A stretch of 64,000 bases of DNA from Leptidea sinapis (GCF_905404315.1 NC_066280.1:13339001-13403000); one strand, 5' to 3'; positions 1 through 9,800 are shown, counted from the first letter of the stretch. Notes: generated from the letters alone by a model not told the origin. Program-made: numbers and translations.

Positions 1-105
1 CTAGCAAATTCACTTATGTGCCTATAACATACATTACATTATCAAGAATATATTGAGAAGCAACAGTCAATATCTTAATTTCTTTGAATTTTGCTCTCAA
101 TGATT
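1..105 (-). mobile_element. Jockey-like LINE fragment, end of RT ORF (duplication copy A)
   Basis: The minus strand reads a short piece of the C-terminal region of a Jockey-like LINE ORF2 (KEIKILTVASQYILDN). The same block, longer, occurs in copy B at 6,380-6,620, and a related intact stretch is at 53,040-53,340. It is cut by the left window edge and abuts a different LINE fragment that begins near 110. It is a relic without coding capacity. Confidence 0.7.
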
Positions 106-109
106 CACA

Positions 110-720
110 AAGTAAGTACCAGGTAATCGGTAAAGTATCGCAATACTGGGTCTCGAAATCTCGATCGATTGTCGATTCCTTAAAAGTAAAAACAGCTTTG
201 AAGAAGCTGCGCGTCATAAATAGAGCACGGCAATACTTTAAGCCGGCCCACATTCTATATACATCTCATATAGAGTATTGCTGTCGTCTCTAGTCCAGCA
301 CAACACCCTCGGTATCAGCTCGAACAATATGACTGCGTGCAACGTAGAATTGCTACAATTGTCGGGGATCACTTGGAGTTACATAGCGACGTCGCTTCAT
401 TGTATGTCTTCTACCGCATTTATGTTCTAAAGAGCTGTTTGACCTGATTTCTACTGCCGAATTCCATCTTCGCACGACAAATTAGAATTTCATCCCCATC
501 ATCTGGAAGTAGTTTTCTTCCACGTACAACCAAGGGACGAGTTTCCTTGTGCGGTATTTCCAGGACAATATGTCATGGGTCCTTCAAAAAAAGGCCGGCA
601 ACGCTCGTGTGATTCTTCTGGTGTTGCAAGAGAATGAAGGCGGCGGTGATCACTTAACATAAGGTTACCAGTACGTTTGTTTGTCCTCCCTTTCCAAAAA
701 ATGTATATCCAGCACTCAGT
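110..720 (+). mobile_element. 3' fragment of Jockey-like LINE family 1 (copy A)
   Basis: The sequence matches by eye the 3' third of the LINE whose near-complete copy lies at 11,725-15,060. Shared parts are the 'RARQYFKPAHIL' stretch, the block before the C terminus, and the end reading GDHLT / RLSS before an A-rich tail. Frameshifts and stops break the frame throughout. The same fragment sits at 6,640-7,260 in copy B, so it was in place before the tandem duplication. Confidence 0.8.
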
Positions 721-786
721 TCACAGCCCTTTCATTTGTTGTTCGCTTCGCCGTCGTTATTCAATAAATACCTAATCATTTCTAAA

Positions 787-1413
787 GCCTCCTCTCCACT
801 ATCGACAATGATCGTTACTTGTATGCTTGTCTGTCATCGGCAAGTTAATCGTTGATTATCGTCTCAGCATTCACACGATCGTCCGTAATCATTTATTGAG
901 GATATTTCCATCTTGAAGGACTGGCGACATAATAGATTTCATCATTTAATAATATTCGTGAGCGATTATAAACCTCATTGTAATAAATATCTGAGTACAT
1001 ATATTCTACCTACCTTATTATTATCTTTCTGATATTTATGTTTGGGATTCCATGTTTCTGTGTAGTTCTGATAAAGTATTATAATTTTAAATATTTCTTC
1101 ATTTGACCACCCAGTAGTCATTGTATCGTACTCGCGCTATGTAAATAAAAGGAAAACTAAACAACGCCGCGATGACGATGCAAAGTACGCACAGCTTCGC
1201 TCACAGTCCAGTGTCCTCCAGTGAATGAATGACCGGCGATAGTGTGGGCACGCGCACTCAACTACACGCGAATGAATATGATGCGTCTCGGAAGAACCGA
1301 TCACCGATCGCTGCGATCACTATGATGATTATAGACAACGATCGGCGACTAGAACCGAATAAGTCCTCCACACGATCGTGCTCTTGTGTAATCGCCGATT
1401 GTGAAGAGACGCC
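787..1413. mobile_element. MITE-like element with imperfect terminal inverted repeats (copy A)
   Basis: The element starts 'gcctcctctccac' and ends with the inverted form of the same motif. In copy B the first and last 20 bases match at 17 of 20 positions when one is reversed. The interior is rich in cgatcg-type words and holds no transposase frame; a 62-codon frame inside it is not convincing. I could not identify a clear target-site duplication, so the superfamily is open. Confidence 0.55.
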
Positions 1414-1740
1414 ATAACACAGTGTACAACAGAAGTGATATCACTATACCGCTCGTTGCGCGAAGCCTTTAAGCCGCTTAGTCAAAGAGCTCGTCATAAG
1501 TATGTATAGTTATTATCTTTTATAAAATATATGTATCTAATATCCAACATCCCACAATAGAATATTTTCAAAGTCAAATTCTCAATTAAATAAAAACATT
1601 ACTTATTACAGTTACATTTTATATTTCCACAAAATCACATAATAACATATTAGTTCATATTATAATGTCATTATATAAAACACCAAGAAGTATCTGAAAC
1701 AAAATTTACACAGTTATTACTTATTGGTATAAAATATCTG

Positions 1741-2060
1741 GACGACCGAGCCTTGCTCGGGTTTTTTTTAAAATGTACAAAACTAAAAAAAATCTAATAG
1801 AACATCTGGATTCGAACCGGGGTCTCCTGCTTTCCGGATAACCCAATGTCCCATCTGAGAGAAATTTAGCTTTGTATTCTAATGTTATTGTAGCTGTTTC
1901 TCATTAAAACACGGATAAAACTACTTTTTTTTTAATTGAAGCCTAGCTAGATCGATTTATCGCCCCCGAAATACACTGTATACAAAATTTTATGAAAATC
2001 TTTGGAGCCGTTTCCGAGATTCAGATATAAAAGATAATAGGTATATATAAGATAAGAATT
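1741..2060 (-). mobile_element. tRNA-headed SINE-like repeat (copy A)
   Basis: On minus, a box A-like word (CTCAGATGGG, 1,850-1,859) and a perfect box B (GGTTCGAATCC, 1,808-1,818) have the order and approximate spacing of an internal RNA polymerase III promoter. They are followed by a tail ending in 'acccgagcaaggctcgg'. The plus-strand remainder, 'ggagccgtttccgagattc', is a word common in insect SINE and RTE tails. An identical copy lies in the second duplication unit. Confidence 0.55.
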
Positions 2061-2406
2061 GCTCGTTTAAAGATATAATATAAGATACACATATATACAA
2101 TGTCATAAAACCATCTTACAGAGTGTTGTGACTTGCTTTATATCTGTTTGTACGAGTAATACCAAATATTTTAATGTAATGAGTAAAATATTTTTTCTTT
2201 TTACTTTATTATAATTGTATCACAACCTACTTAATACAAAATATAAATTTTGGACTATAACTTTGTCTAACATAAACTTTGTATTTATCTATTATATGAT
2301 GTAAGTATTAATATATTACAAATACATTAAATTAGATGCATATTTCATTAAAAAAACTAATTATATTAGAAAATTTATTGAAGTAGGCGTTACTTTGCGG
2401 AAATCC

Positions 2407-2578
2407 ATAATTATACAAATGATTTGAGTTTTCTCTCCAAAATCTGGCACTCTACTCGAGACTCAGTATAAAACGCCCTGAGGATGCCTCGTGTAGAGGC
2501 GAAACACGTGTCGAATTGTTTAAAGACAAATTTGGCGGAATTAGCACTAAAGAAAACTCAAATCATTTGTATAATTAT
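2407..2578. mobile_element. 172-bp MITE with perfect 28-bp terminal inverted repeats
   Basis: Positions 2,407-2,434 and 2,551-2,578 are exact reverse complements over 28 bases, enclosing about 116 bases with the words 'gaggatgcctcgtgtagagg' and 'cgaaacacgtgtcg'. There is no coding potential. It lies in the part of copy A that is missing from copy B, so it arrived after duplication or was lost from B. Confidence 0.7.
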
Positions 2579-2579
2579 A

Positions 2580-3180
2580 TTAGTACTAATTAATCATCTA
2601 ATTAAATATATTTGTCATATATTAATATATCTAATTATAAACATTAATTAAGTATAAAAGTCAAACAACAATTACTTAACGTTATCAAATACGATATGAG
2701 AAAAGGGTAGTCAAGAACAATGATATTAAAGTATTAGTTAAGACTAACGGCCCCGGCGGTTCCCAATTAAATTACTACCTTCTACTGTCAGTTATTAGCT
2801 GTTAATAATCTGAAGCTGTCCCAATCTGCCCGATAAGTCATCCATTTCGCCGTATATTGGGACACGTGAATTTCCATACAAACTTCTCTGGCTGGTAAGC
2901 TATACGTCCTCTCATTGCCAGACAGCGTGTATGGACGGAAAGTTACCGTCGACAAGTTTATTGGGACAGAAAAGTCACCGATAGTTACGATTTTTATCTC
3001 AAGTAGGCCCCTACTTAAGTCTTCTATATCGCATAAGGATTGGAAAGTACTCAGGTCTGATGGATTAAAAAGCGACAGAAAACAGCCTTTCTTAATTACT
3101 GTATGTCTAGTAAATGTAGTCTACAAAAAAAACGTGTTTCTACAATCTTATAATACTTTTTAAAGAAGTTTAATATTATT
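2580..3180. other. No gene recognised
   Basis: AT-rich sequence specific to duplication copy A. The 82-codon frame at 2,915-3,163 shows no motif I recognise and has no splice or promoter support, so I do not call it a gene. Confidence 0.5.
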
Positions 3181-3189
3181 ATTTATTGA

Positions 3190-3612
3190 AGTATTATTTG
3201 TTAAATGAGTAACTTCGTATCATTTCAACTACCGCATCTATCACGGGGAGTGTTCCGAAGAGCAGTTTGACCTGATTCCTGCCACCGAATTCCACCTTCG
3301 CACGACACGCCAAAAGTTAGGATATCATCCTTACCATCTGGATGTATGGTAGTCCTCCACAATGCAGTTTTCAAGGAGCTTTTATCCACGTACTACAAAG
3401 TTGTGGAATGAACTCCTTGTGCGGTGTTTCCGGGACGATACGACATGGGAACCTTCAGAAAAAGCGCGTACACTTTCTTTGAAGGCCGGCAACGCTCCTG
3501 TGATTCCTCTGGTGTTGCAAGAGATTGTGGGCGGTGCTGATCACTTAACACCGGGTGACCCGAACGCACGTTTGTCCTCCTTTTCTATAAAAAAATATGC
3601 TAAAATACTGTT
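3190..3612 (+). mobile_element. 3' fragment of LINE family 1
   Basis: It reads the end of LINE family 1: the stretch with [14 protein letters not shown], then KAGNAPVIPLVLQEIVGG, then [15 protein letters not shown], ending at the AT-rich tail after 'aaaaaatatgc'. The frame is open for about 100 codons from 3,362, but upstream stops show that this is a dead 5'-truncated copy. Confidence 0.85.
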
Positions 3613-4118
3613 TTCAGTGGCCTATGTAATGTATAAAGACTCCGTCCTTCAGAACATTTATTGATAAAAGAAAATCAAAATTTATAGAATAGGGTTTTAT
3701 CGAAAAGCTAAAACCATAGAACAGCTAACACTTTGAGCTCGAAGAAATCAACATCGTCTTACGTACAATTTGAAGTATTTAGGTATGGAATTAGCGGGGA
3801 GTTGCAGGGATGGCCTTTAGAGTCAACCGTTTTCCTAGTTTTTTGTTATATAAACCATAAAACATGTAAGTGCATTGTGCGTTAGTTTAATTAATATAAA
3901 ACAGCATTTTAAATGGATAACAGCTGCATTCTATGTTGAGAAGAATCAGCAAGGAACTCCACATTTTCTCTTTACTTTTTTCTTGCAGTTATAAGTTCTA
4001 TAATGTACAATACAGCTAACTATTTCAAGTATTTAAAAACACAGTCTACAAGTTCCGTAAGATTAAATATAATAGATAGTACTTACTAGAAGTAGCAGTT
4101 CTCATCTTCCTTACCTTC
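3613..4118. other. 3' flank of peptide gene A; partly shared with copy B
   Basis: From about 3,945 the sequence again matches copy B (8,745-8,939). On minus it follows the stop codon of peptide gene A and should include its 3' UTR. I see no clear AATAAA in the first 200 bases. A donor-like AAG/GTAAGG lies a few bases after the stop in both copies, so an intron in the 3' UTR is possible. Confidence 0.45.
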
Positions 4119-4469
4119 TCATATTGGAGCATTAAAGTAATTGAAGACTTCCTCATCTATACTTCGTTTGCGACGTTCTCCATCTTCACTTGGTTCCGTT
4201 TCTTCATTATTTTCCTCCTCGCCTGCTGCACTTTCCTCCCCGTCATCTTGATTTTCTTCCGAAGCTTCATCTTTTTCCTGTTCACATTCTTCTTCTACTT
4301 CTTTTTCCTCCTGAGGGCTTGGTCTTTGTAAGCTCTAATAATTTAATTAAGTCTTTAATATTTGTACTTGTGTTTTGAACAACTTGACTCTTGGAAACAA
4401 GATAATGGCAATACTCACCATATTTATAAGCAATACGGACACGAAAAGTACACAAAAATATCTAAACAT
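4119..4469 (-). CDS. Small secreted peptide precursor, two exons (gene A)
   Basis: Exon 1 is 4,419-4,469, encoding MFRYFCVLFVSVLLINM, a clear signal peptide, and ends at donor GTGAGT. The 84-nt intron ends in TATTAG. Exon 2 is 4,119-4,334 with 71 codons and a TGA stop. Both junctions are phase 0 and the precursor has 88 residues. After the signal comes a very acidic spacer of about 50 residues dominated by Glu and Asp with one Cys. The C terminus is GERRKRSIDEEVFNYFNAPI, where RRKR is a furin/prohormone-convertase type site that would release a 14-residue peptide. No glycine follows the peptide, so C-terminal amidation is not expected. Copy B has a paralogue (8,940-9,269) with the same exon structure. 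The layout of signal, acidic pro-region and short mature peptide is known for neuropeptide and antimicrobial precursors. I do not recognise the family, and function is unknown. Confidence 0.75.
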
Positions 4470-4524
4470 TGTGTTATATTGTGAATACAAGAAATGAATA
4501 TTCGAATTTTCAGCCAAATCTTCA

Positions 4525-4531
4525 ATTTATA
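4525..4531 (-). promoter_or_regulatory. TATA box of peptide gene A
   Basis: TATAAAT on minus lies 56 bases upstream of the ATG. About 35 bases further on is TTCATT, a loose initiator match. The same box and spacing are kept in copy B at 9,325-9,331, which supports use as a core promoter. The downstream homology between copies extends only about 20 bases beyond this box. Confidence 0.5.
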
Positions 4532-4544
4532 ATAGTTTCATGTA

Positions 4545-4566
4545 GCGGTTAGGTTAGGTTAGGTTA
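4545..4566. repeat. Short telomere-type (TTAGG)n tract
   Basis: Four consecutive GGTTA units, the insect telomere repeat, lie exactly where homology between copies A and B breaks on the upstream side of peptide gene A (copy B reads 'gcggtaatatc' instead). Such short tracts are also frequent as dispersed words in insect genomes, so the position may be chance. Confidence 0.6.
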
Positions 4567-4569
4567 CAG

Positions 4570-5254
4570 TGTCCACATTATGTGGCTTGTTCAAATTAAC
4601 AAATCTATTTTCATATATAGCACCATCCTATAACAACTGATATTTCTTGTCCATCTTCGGGAACATGAAAGTTCGAGGTGCTGTCAGAAACAGCCACCGA
4701 TGGCCAATTCGCTGTGTTACCGCTCCATACCTAATTTTTTGCAATTTTGACCAGTGCGAGAAAACACCCGTGTCTTCTATCTTGTGCAGGTCGTAAAATG
4801 GAGTAAAATGAACATGGTTCAGCGTACCTTATAGAAGTTTTAATTTTCGCGTTTCACAAAAGCCGTATATCGTATCACTGCTCTTCCACAGCACTAAACT
4901 AAATAACCAAGTATCAGATAACTTGGTCTCAAAATTTCGACGATTTTTGACCCTGGAGGTACTGGGTTTTGGGGTAAGGCAATTCTAAAGTCTTTTAATT
5001 TTAGACACAAGGTTTCATAGCAACAATCACTCCTTACAACCTACACTATCAATATGGCAATAAAACAAAAATGTCTTTTTTTTTGTTTAAAATGACCGGG
5101 TTCGATACCCAAGTCGTGTATAATTTTTTTTTGAAAATCTATTAATGCAGTTTTCGTTTTCTCTGACCGGTTTGGGTGGGCATCCTGTATATAGTAAGGG
5201 GCAAGACAACTTATTTAATAGAGTGTCAATATTATACATTTCGAGAGTTTTACC
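4570..5254. other. Copy A-specific DNA, no gene recognised
   Basis: AT-rich sequence with no match to copy B. Minus-strand frame 5,087-5,341 overlaps a LINE fragment and shows no domain. No splice-supported exon was found. Confidence 0.4.
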
Positions 5255-5612
5255 GTATTGTATTACAGTATCAGCTCCAACTTCTTGAGCTTGTGTAACG
5301 CAGAGCTGCTCGAATCTTCGGGGATTAAAAACTCCCTCCATCGCTTTATTGAGTGTCTACAACAGGATTTATCACGGGGAGTGTTCCGAATAGCTTGTAG
5401 ATCACGCAACAAACTATGTGGCCTTCCTCCACACAGTTTTCAAGGAACTTCCTGTCGCTGTTCTTCCAAGATGATACGAGATGGGTGCTCTCAAAAAAGT
5501 GCATGCACCTAAAGAACTGGCAACACACTTGTGACTGCTCTGGTGTTACAAGAGAGTGTGGGCGGCAGTTATCACGTAACGTCGTTAGTCCTCCTTTTCC
5601 ATAAAATATAAA
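5255..5612 (+). mobile_element. Decayed 3' fragment of LINE family 1
   Basis: Words of the LINE family 1 3' end are recognisable: 'atttatcacggggagtgttccgaa', the 'tttcaaggaactt' block, and 'tgttacaagagagtgtgggcggcag' followed by 'gtcctccttttcc'. Stops and indels occur in all frames. Confidence 0.75.
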
Positions 5613-5630
5613 CAACAGAGTATCTTCCAA

Positions 5631-6379
5631 AGAATCTTCTAAAGCATTGGTACTCGAACTTTAAATAAAAAACATATAGGAATTTTGTAAATTTCCTATT
5701 TCCGTCTAACAGTAGCAATTCATGTTGTTTTGTATATACTTTACCTTCAAACGATCACCTGATTAAATAATGAATATTCAAACGTCCACATACACAAAAG
5801 GACAAATTGTTCATTTACAATAATAAATATGTACTAAATGTTTTCTTTGTAAATAGAAAATCTTTTTTACTATAGGCGTATAAAATAATTATGGTGATTG
5901 TTTAAGAGGCGAAGTTCCTATTCAATTGTAGTCAATAAAACCTTAAAAATATCAGCAAAGAAAATGTGTTGTAGCAATTAGTAATTTAATTTCTAATATC
6001 CCTTTTTATATATTCTGGTGATTCTTGTAAATAATATTAGAAAGTGAAAGAGAGTTTTTTTGTAATGAAATGAAATGACAGTAAAGATAAATTCGAGTCA
6101 AATAGTAACCATTTACTTCTAGTAGGAAATTCTCATTTCACAGGTTACGATAAATAGTTGTGTTAATATGATAAACCAAATAGAAAGGTTTCTCATGAAA
6201 TAGGTACAATATGTAATGTAAGTGATCTGGCGATGAAGCCAAAAGAAAGGCAAACGAACTCTTAGTAAATAGTTCGTGGCATTTGCAATACATATCAAAT
6301 AAATATAATATTTATTTTTAGAGATATGTGTCAATAGAAGTCAATAGAAGCTCAACCCTAAGTTTTTTTTTAACAATTC
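5631..6379. other. Inter-unit DNA between duplication copies
   Basis: The first about 200 bases match the end of copy B (9,880-10,040). The rest is AT-rich and I see no gene in it. Confidence 0.4.
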
Positions 6380-6620
6380 TTTTGAATAACGTAATAACTA
6401 CTTGTTGTAAAAGCATATAGGTACATCGCCCCACAAAAGACTTACTCGACTTAGCCGAGTAGTAGGCATTATAAGCTTATGTCTGTTCCTGGTGTTAACA
6501 TTATGGTTATGACAGTTTCTAGCAAATTCACTTATGTGCCTATGAACATACATTACATTATCAAGAATATATTGAGAAGCAACAGTCAAAATGTTAATTT
6601 CTTTGGATTTTGCTCTCAAT
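6380..6620 (-). mobile_element. Jockey-like LINE fragment, end of RT ORF (copy B)
   Basis: Minus reads about 70 codons of a LINE ORF2 C terminus: SKEINILTVASQYILDNVMY, then a region with NTRNRHKL, then VGRC-like residues and FYNK. The same order occurs in the host LINE at 53,040-53,280 (FKEINIMTV, NTRNKGLL, FYNK). It has no RT core and is a relic. Confidence 0.75.
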
Positions 6621-6639
6621 GATTCACATAGTAAGTACC

Positions 6640-7262
6640 TGGTATCGGAACACTGGATCTCGAAATCTCGAGCGATTGTCGATTCCTAAAAAGTAAAATC
6701 AGCTTTGAAGAAGCGGGGCGTCATAAATAGAGCACGGCAACACTTTAAGCCGGCCCACATTCTAGCGCTCTGCAAAGCGCAGGTCCGCCCTCATAAAGAG
6801 TATTCATGTCATCTCTAGTCCGGCACACCCTCGGTATCAGCTCGAACAATTTGACTGCGTGCAACGTAGAGTTGCTACAATTGTCGGGGATCACTTGGAG
6901 TTGCATAGCGACGTCGCTTCATTGTGTCGCTTCATATCTTCTACCGCATTTATCTTCTAAAGAGCTGTTTGACCTGATTTCTACCGCCAAATGTTATCTT
7001 CGCACGACAAATTAGAATTTCATCCCCATCATCTGGAAGTAGTTTTCTTCCACGTACAACCAAGCCGTGGAATGAGTTTCCTTGTGCGGTATTTCCAGGA
7101 CAATATGACATGAGTCCTCCAAATATGGCCGGAAACGCTCGTGTGATTCTTCTGGTGTTGCAAGAGAATGAAGGTGGCGGTGATCACTTAACATCAGGTG
7201 ACCCGTACGCTCGTTTGTCCTCGCCTTCCAAAAAAATGTATATCCAGCACTTAATTTATAGC
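6640..7262 (+). mobile_element. 3' fragment of LINE family 1 (copy B)
   Basis: Counterpart of 110-720, with the same breakpoints against the minus LINE fragment on its left. It keeps slightly more of the C-terminal coding block (6,806-7,015 frame) and the GDHLTSGDPYARLSS end, but is broken by stops. Confidence 0.8.
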
Positions 7263-7321
7263 CCTTTAATTTGTTGTTACCTTCCCCGTCGTAATTAAAT
7301 AAATATATTATTATTTCTAAA

Positions 7322-7940
7322 GCCTCCTCTCCACTATCGGCAATGATCGTGACTTGTATGATCGTCTGTCATCGGCAAATTAATCGTTGATCATCGTGTA
7401 AGCATTCACACGATCGTCCGTAATCATTTATTGAGCGGCAGTTCTTCAAGATGGAGATAATAGATTTGATGATTTAATAATATTGGTGAGCGATTATAAA
7501 CCTCATAGTAATAAATATCTGAGTACATATATTCTACCTACCTTTGTGTTTGGTATCGATATTTATGTTTGGGATTCCATGTTTCTGTGTAGTTCTGATA
7601 AAGTTCTATGATTTTAAATGCTTCTTCATTTGACCACCCAGTAGTCATTGTATCGTACTCGCGCTATGTAAATAAAATGAAAACTAAACAACGCCGCGAC
7701 GACGATGCAAAGTACGAACGGCCAGCTCACTATCCAGTGTCCTCCAGTGAATGAATGACCGGCGATAGTGTGGGCACGCGCACGCAACTACACGCGAATT
7801 CCCTTTGATGCGTGCCGGAAGAACCGATCACCGATCACTGCGATCACTATGACGATTATAAACTATGATCGGCGACTAGAACTGAATAAGCCCTCCACAC
7901 GATCGTGCTCGCGTGTAATCGCCGATTGTGGAGAGGCGCC
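7322..7940. mobile_element. MITE-like element with imperfect TIRs (copy B)
   Basis: Counterpart of 787-1,413, nearly identical. Left end gcctcctctccactatcggc; right end, reversed, ggcgcctctccacaatcggc (17 of 20 match). No transposase frame. Confidence 0.55.
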
Positions 7941-8269
7941 ATAACACAGTATACAACAGAAGGGATATTACTATACCGTTCGTTGCGCGAAGCCTTTAAG
8001 CCGCTTAGTGAAAGAGCTCGTAATAAATATGTATAGTTATTATCTTTTATAAAATATATGTATCTAATATCCAACATCCCACAATAGAATATTTTCAAAG
8101 TCAAATTCTCAATTAAATAAAAACATTACTTATTACAGTTACATTTTATATTTCCACAAAATCACATAATAATATATTAATTCATATTATAATGTCATTA
8201 TATAAAACACCAAGAAGTATCTGAAACAAAATTTACACAGTTATTACTTATTGGTATAAAATATCTGGA

Positions 8270-8592
8270 CGACGGAGCCTTGCTCGGGTTTTTTTTTAAA
8301 TGTACAAAACTAAAAAAAATCTAATAGAACATCTGGATTCGAACCGGGGTCTCCTGCTTTCCGGATAACCCAATGTCCCATCTGAGAGAAATTTAGCTTT
8401 GTATTCTAATGTTATTGTAGCTGTTTCTCATTAAAACACGGATAAAACTACTTTTTTTTAATTGAAGCCTAGCTAGATCGATTTATCGCCCCCGAAACAC
8501 ACTGTATACAAAATTTTATGAAAATCTTTGGAGCCGTTTCCGAGATTCAGATATAAAAGATAATAGGTATATATAAGATAAGAATTGCTCAT
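8270..8592 (-). mobile_element. tRNA-headed SINE-like repeat (copy B)
   Basis: Counterpart of 1,741-2,060. Box B GGTTCGAATCC at 8,335-8,345 and box A-like CTCAGATGGG at 8,377-8,386, both on minus. Confidence 0.55.
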
Positions 8593-8939
8593 AGAAATGT
8601 CATAAAACCATCTTACAGAGTGTTGTGACGTGCTTCCCGTCATATTCTCTGTTTATACGAGTACTACTAAATATTTTATGTAATTGAGTAATAGTAGATT
8701 GTTAACCTAGGGTCGAAAGAATCAATTCCCGAGGTATTAATTTGAGAAGACTCAGCAAGGAACTCTACAGTTTCTCTTGACTCTTTTCTTGAAGACATAT
8801 AGGTAAGTTTAAGATTGTCTTCTACAATACATATAGCTAACTATTTCCGATATGTAATATTACAGTCTACAAAATGCCTAAGATTAAATATAATAGATAG
8901 TACTTACTAGAAGTAGCAGTTCTCATCTTCCTTACCTTC

Positions 8940-9269
8940 TCATATTGGAGCATCAACGTAATTGAAGACTTTATAATCCATACTACGTTTGCGACGTTCT
9001 CCAGCTTCCATTCCTGCCTCCTCTCTTGCAGCTCCCTCATCTGCTGCACTTCCTCCCGTAGCATCTTCCGGTCCACCTGCCACTTCTTCCGTTCCACTTG
9101 CCTCTTCTGGGCTCTGAGGGCTTTGTAAGCTCTAGTAATTAATAAAATCTTTAATATTTGTACTTGTGTATTGAACAACTTGTGCCTTGGAAACAATATA
9201 TATAATGTCAATACTCACCATATTTACAAGCAATACGGACACGAAAAGTACACAAAAATATCTAAACAT
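8940..9269 (-). CDS. Small secreted peptide precursor, two exons (gene B)
   Basis: Exon 1 is 9,219-9,269 (MFRYFCVLFVSVLLVNM, one change from gene A) with donor GTGAGT. The 87-nt intron ends in TACTAG. Exon 2 is 8,940-9,131, with 63 codons and TGA. Junctions are phase 0 and the precursor has 80 residues. The spacer is rich in Ala, Gly and Glu rather than Glu and Asp, and aligns poorly with gene A. The C terminus GERRKRSMDYKVFNYVDAPI keeps the RRKR cleavage site and the pattern S-x-D-x-x-V-F-N-Y-x-x-A-P-I. An alternative 114-codon frame (8,867-9,211) over the same DNA is basic, lacks a signal peptide and is interrupted in copy A, so I reject it. Conservation of the signal-plus-exon-2 frame in both copies, despite many changes, argues that both are real genes. 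Confidence 0.75.
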
Positions 9270-9324
9270 TGTGTTATATTGTGAATACAAGAAATGAATG
9301 TTCGAATTTTCAGCCAAATCTTCA

Positions 9325-9331
9325 ATTTATA
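9325..9331 (-). promoter_or_regulatory. TATA box of peptide gene B
   Basis: TATAAAT, with the same sequence and distance to the ATG as in gene A (4,525-4,531). Confidence 0.5.
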
Positions 9332-9415
9332 ATAGTTTCATGTAGCGGTAATATCAAGTCTTTTGATAATTATTCAAACTTTAAAATTGTTTACAATAAA
9401 CTAAATACTTACTAG

Positions 9416-9545
9416 TTAGTTGACAAGAGTTCTAAGTATGGGGAACCCCCAAATTTTATTATTTTTTGTTGTAGCTGTGAAATACTGAGGGACCGACAGA
9501 CAGACATGACGAATCCATATGGGTTCCGTTTTTTTTGCCATTTGG
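9416..9545 (-). repeat. Dispersed repeat ('gggttccgt' family), minus copy
   Basis: Reversed, it reads a 'ggttccgt..gccaa' start, then 'catgtctgtctgtcggtc', and ends 'tggggttccccatacttag'. A plus copy of the same family lies 0.7 kb away at 10,258-10,450. From general knowledge the word set is common in Lepidoptera. I cannot place it in a named family. Confidence 0.5.
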
Positions 9546-9670
9546 TTACGACACCCTAAAAACCGGCAACGCAACTGTGACTTCTTTGGTGTTATTACAT
9601 TAGAGTATGGGCAGCAGTGATCACCTTCCATCAGGTGACAGGTACTGTTGTTAGTCCTCCTATTTCATAA
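9546..9670 (+). mobile_element. Short LINE family 1 end fragment
   Basis: It holds the final family 1 words only: 'aaaaccggcaacgc', 'gtgacttctttggtgttatt', 'gggcagcagtgatcacc', 'gttagtcctccta'. Confidence 0.7.
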
Positions 9671-9715
9671 GATATACACATCAGAATATCTTCCAAAGAA
9701 TCGTCTTAAACTCTC

Positions 9716-9800
9716 ATTCACACGATATACACTGCTTCACGGCAGAAATAGGTGCCGTTGTGGTATCTATAATCTATCCGGCATCCTGTACACAGGAGCC
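9716..9800 (+). repeat. Dispersed repeat ('cttcacggcagaaatagg' family)
   Basis: Contains 'cttcacggcagaaataggtg', 'gttgtggtatc' and 'ataatctatccggcatcctg'. Longer copies are at 22,270-22,530 (same orientation) and 38,830-39,150 (inverted). Parent element unknown. Confidence 0.5.

Larger units (their letters stand above)
1..5830. repeat. Tandem segmental duplication, copy A
   Basis: Blocks 1-2,185, about 3,945-4,550 and about 5,640-5,830 align in the same order and orientation with 6,521-8,690, about 8,745-9,350 and about 9,880-10,040. The left block is nearly identical by eye over two kilobases, including LINE, MITE and SINE insertions, so the duplication is recent relative to those insertions. 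Copy A carries about 1.75 kb (2,190-3,945) and further DNA (4,550-5,640) that copy B lacks or has replaced. The left end is outside the window, so more copies may exist there. Confidence 0.85.

Noticed and set aside
1229..1417. 62-codon frame as a small gene
   Set aside because: It lies wholly inside the MITE-like element and is broken in the second copy.
4190..4378. 62-codon plus frame rich in Phe, Leu and Pro
   Set aside because: It is the antisense of the acidic exon of peptide gene A; the GAA-rich codons produce the hydrophobic look.
8867..9211. 114-codon basic minus-strand frame over peptide gene B
   Set aside because: It runs through the intron and is in a different frame from the signal-peptide exon. 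The corresponding frame in copy A has stops, whereas the spliced acidic frame is open in both copies.
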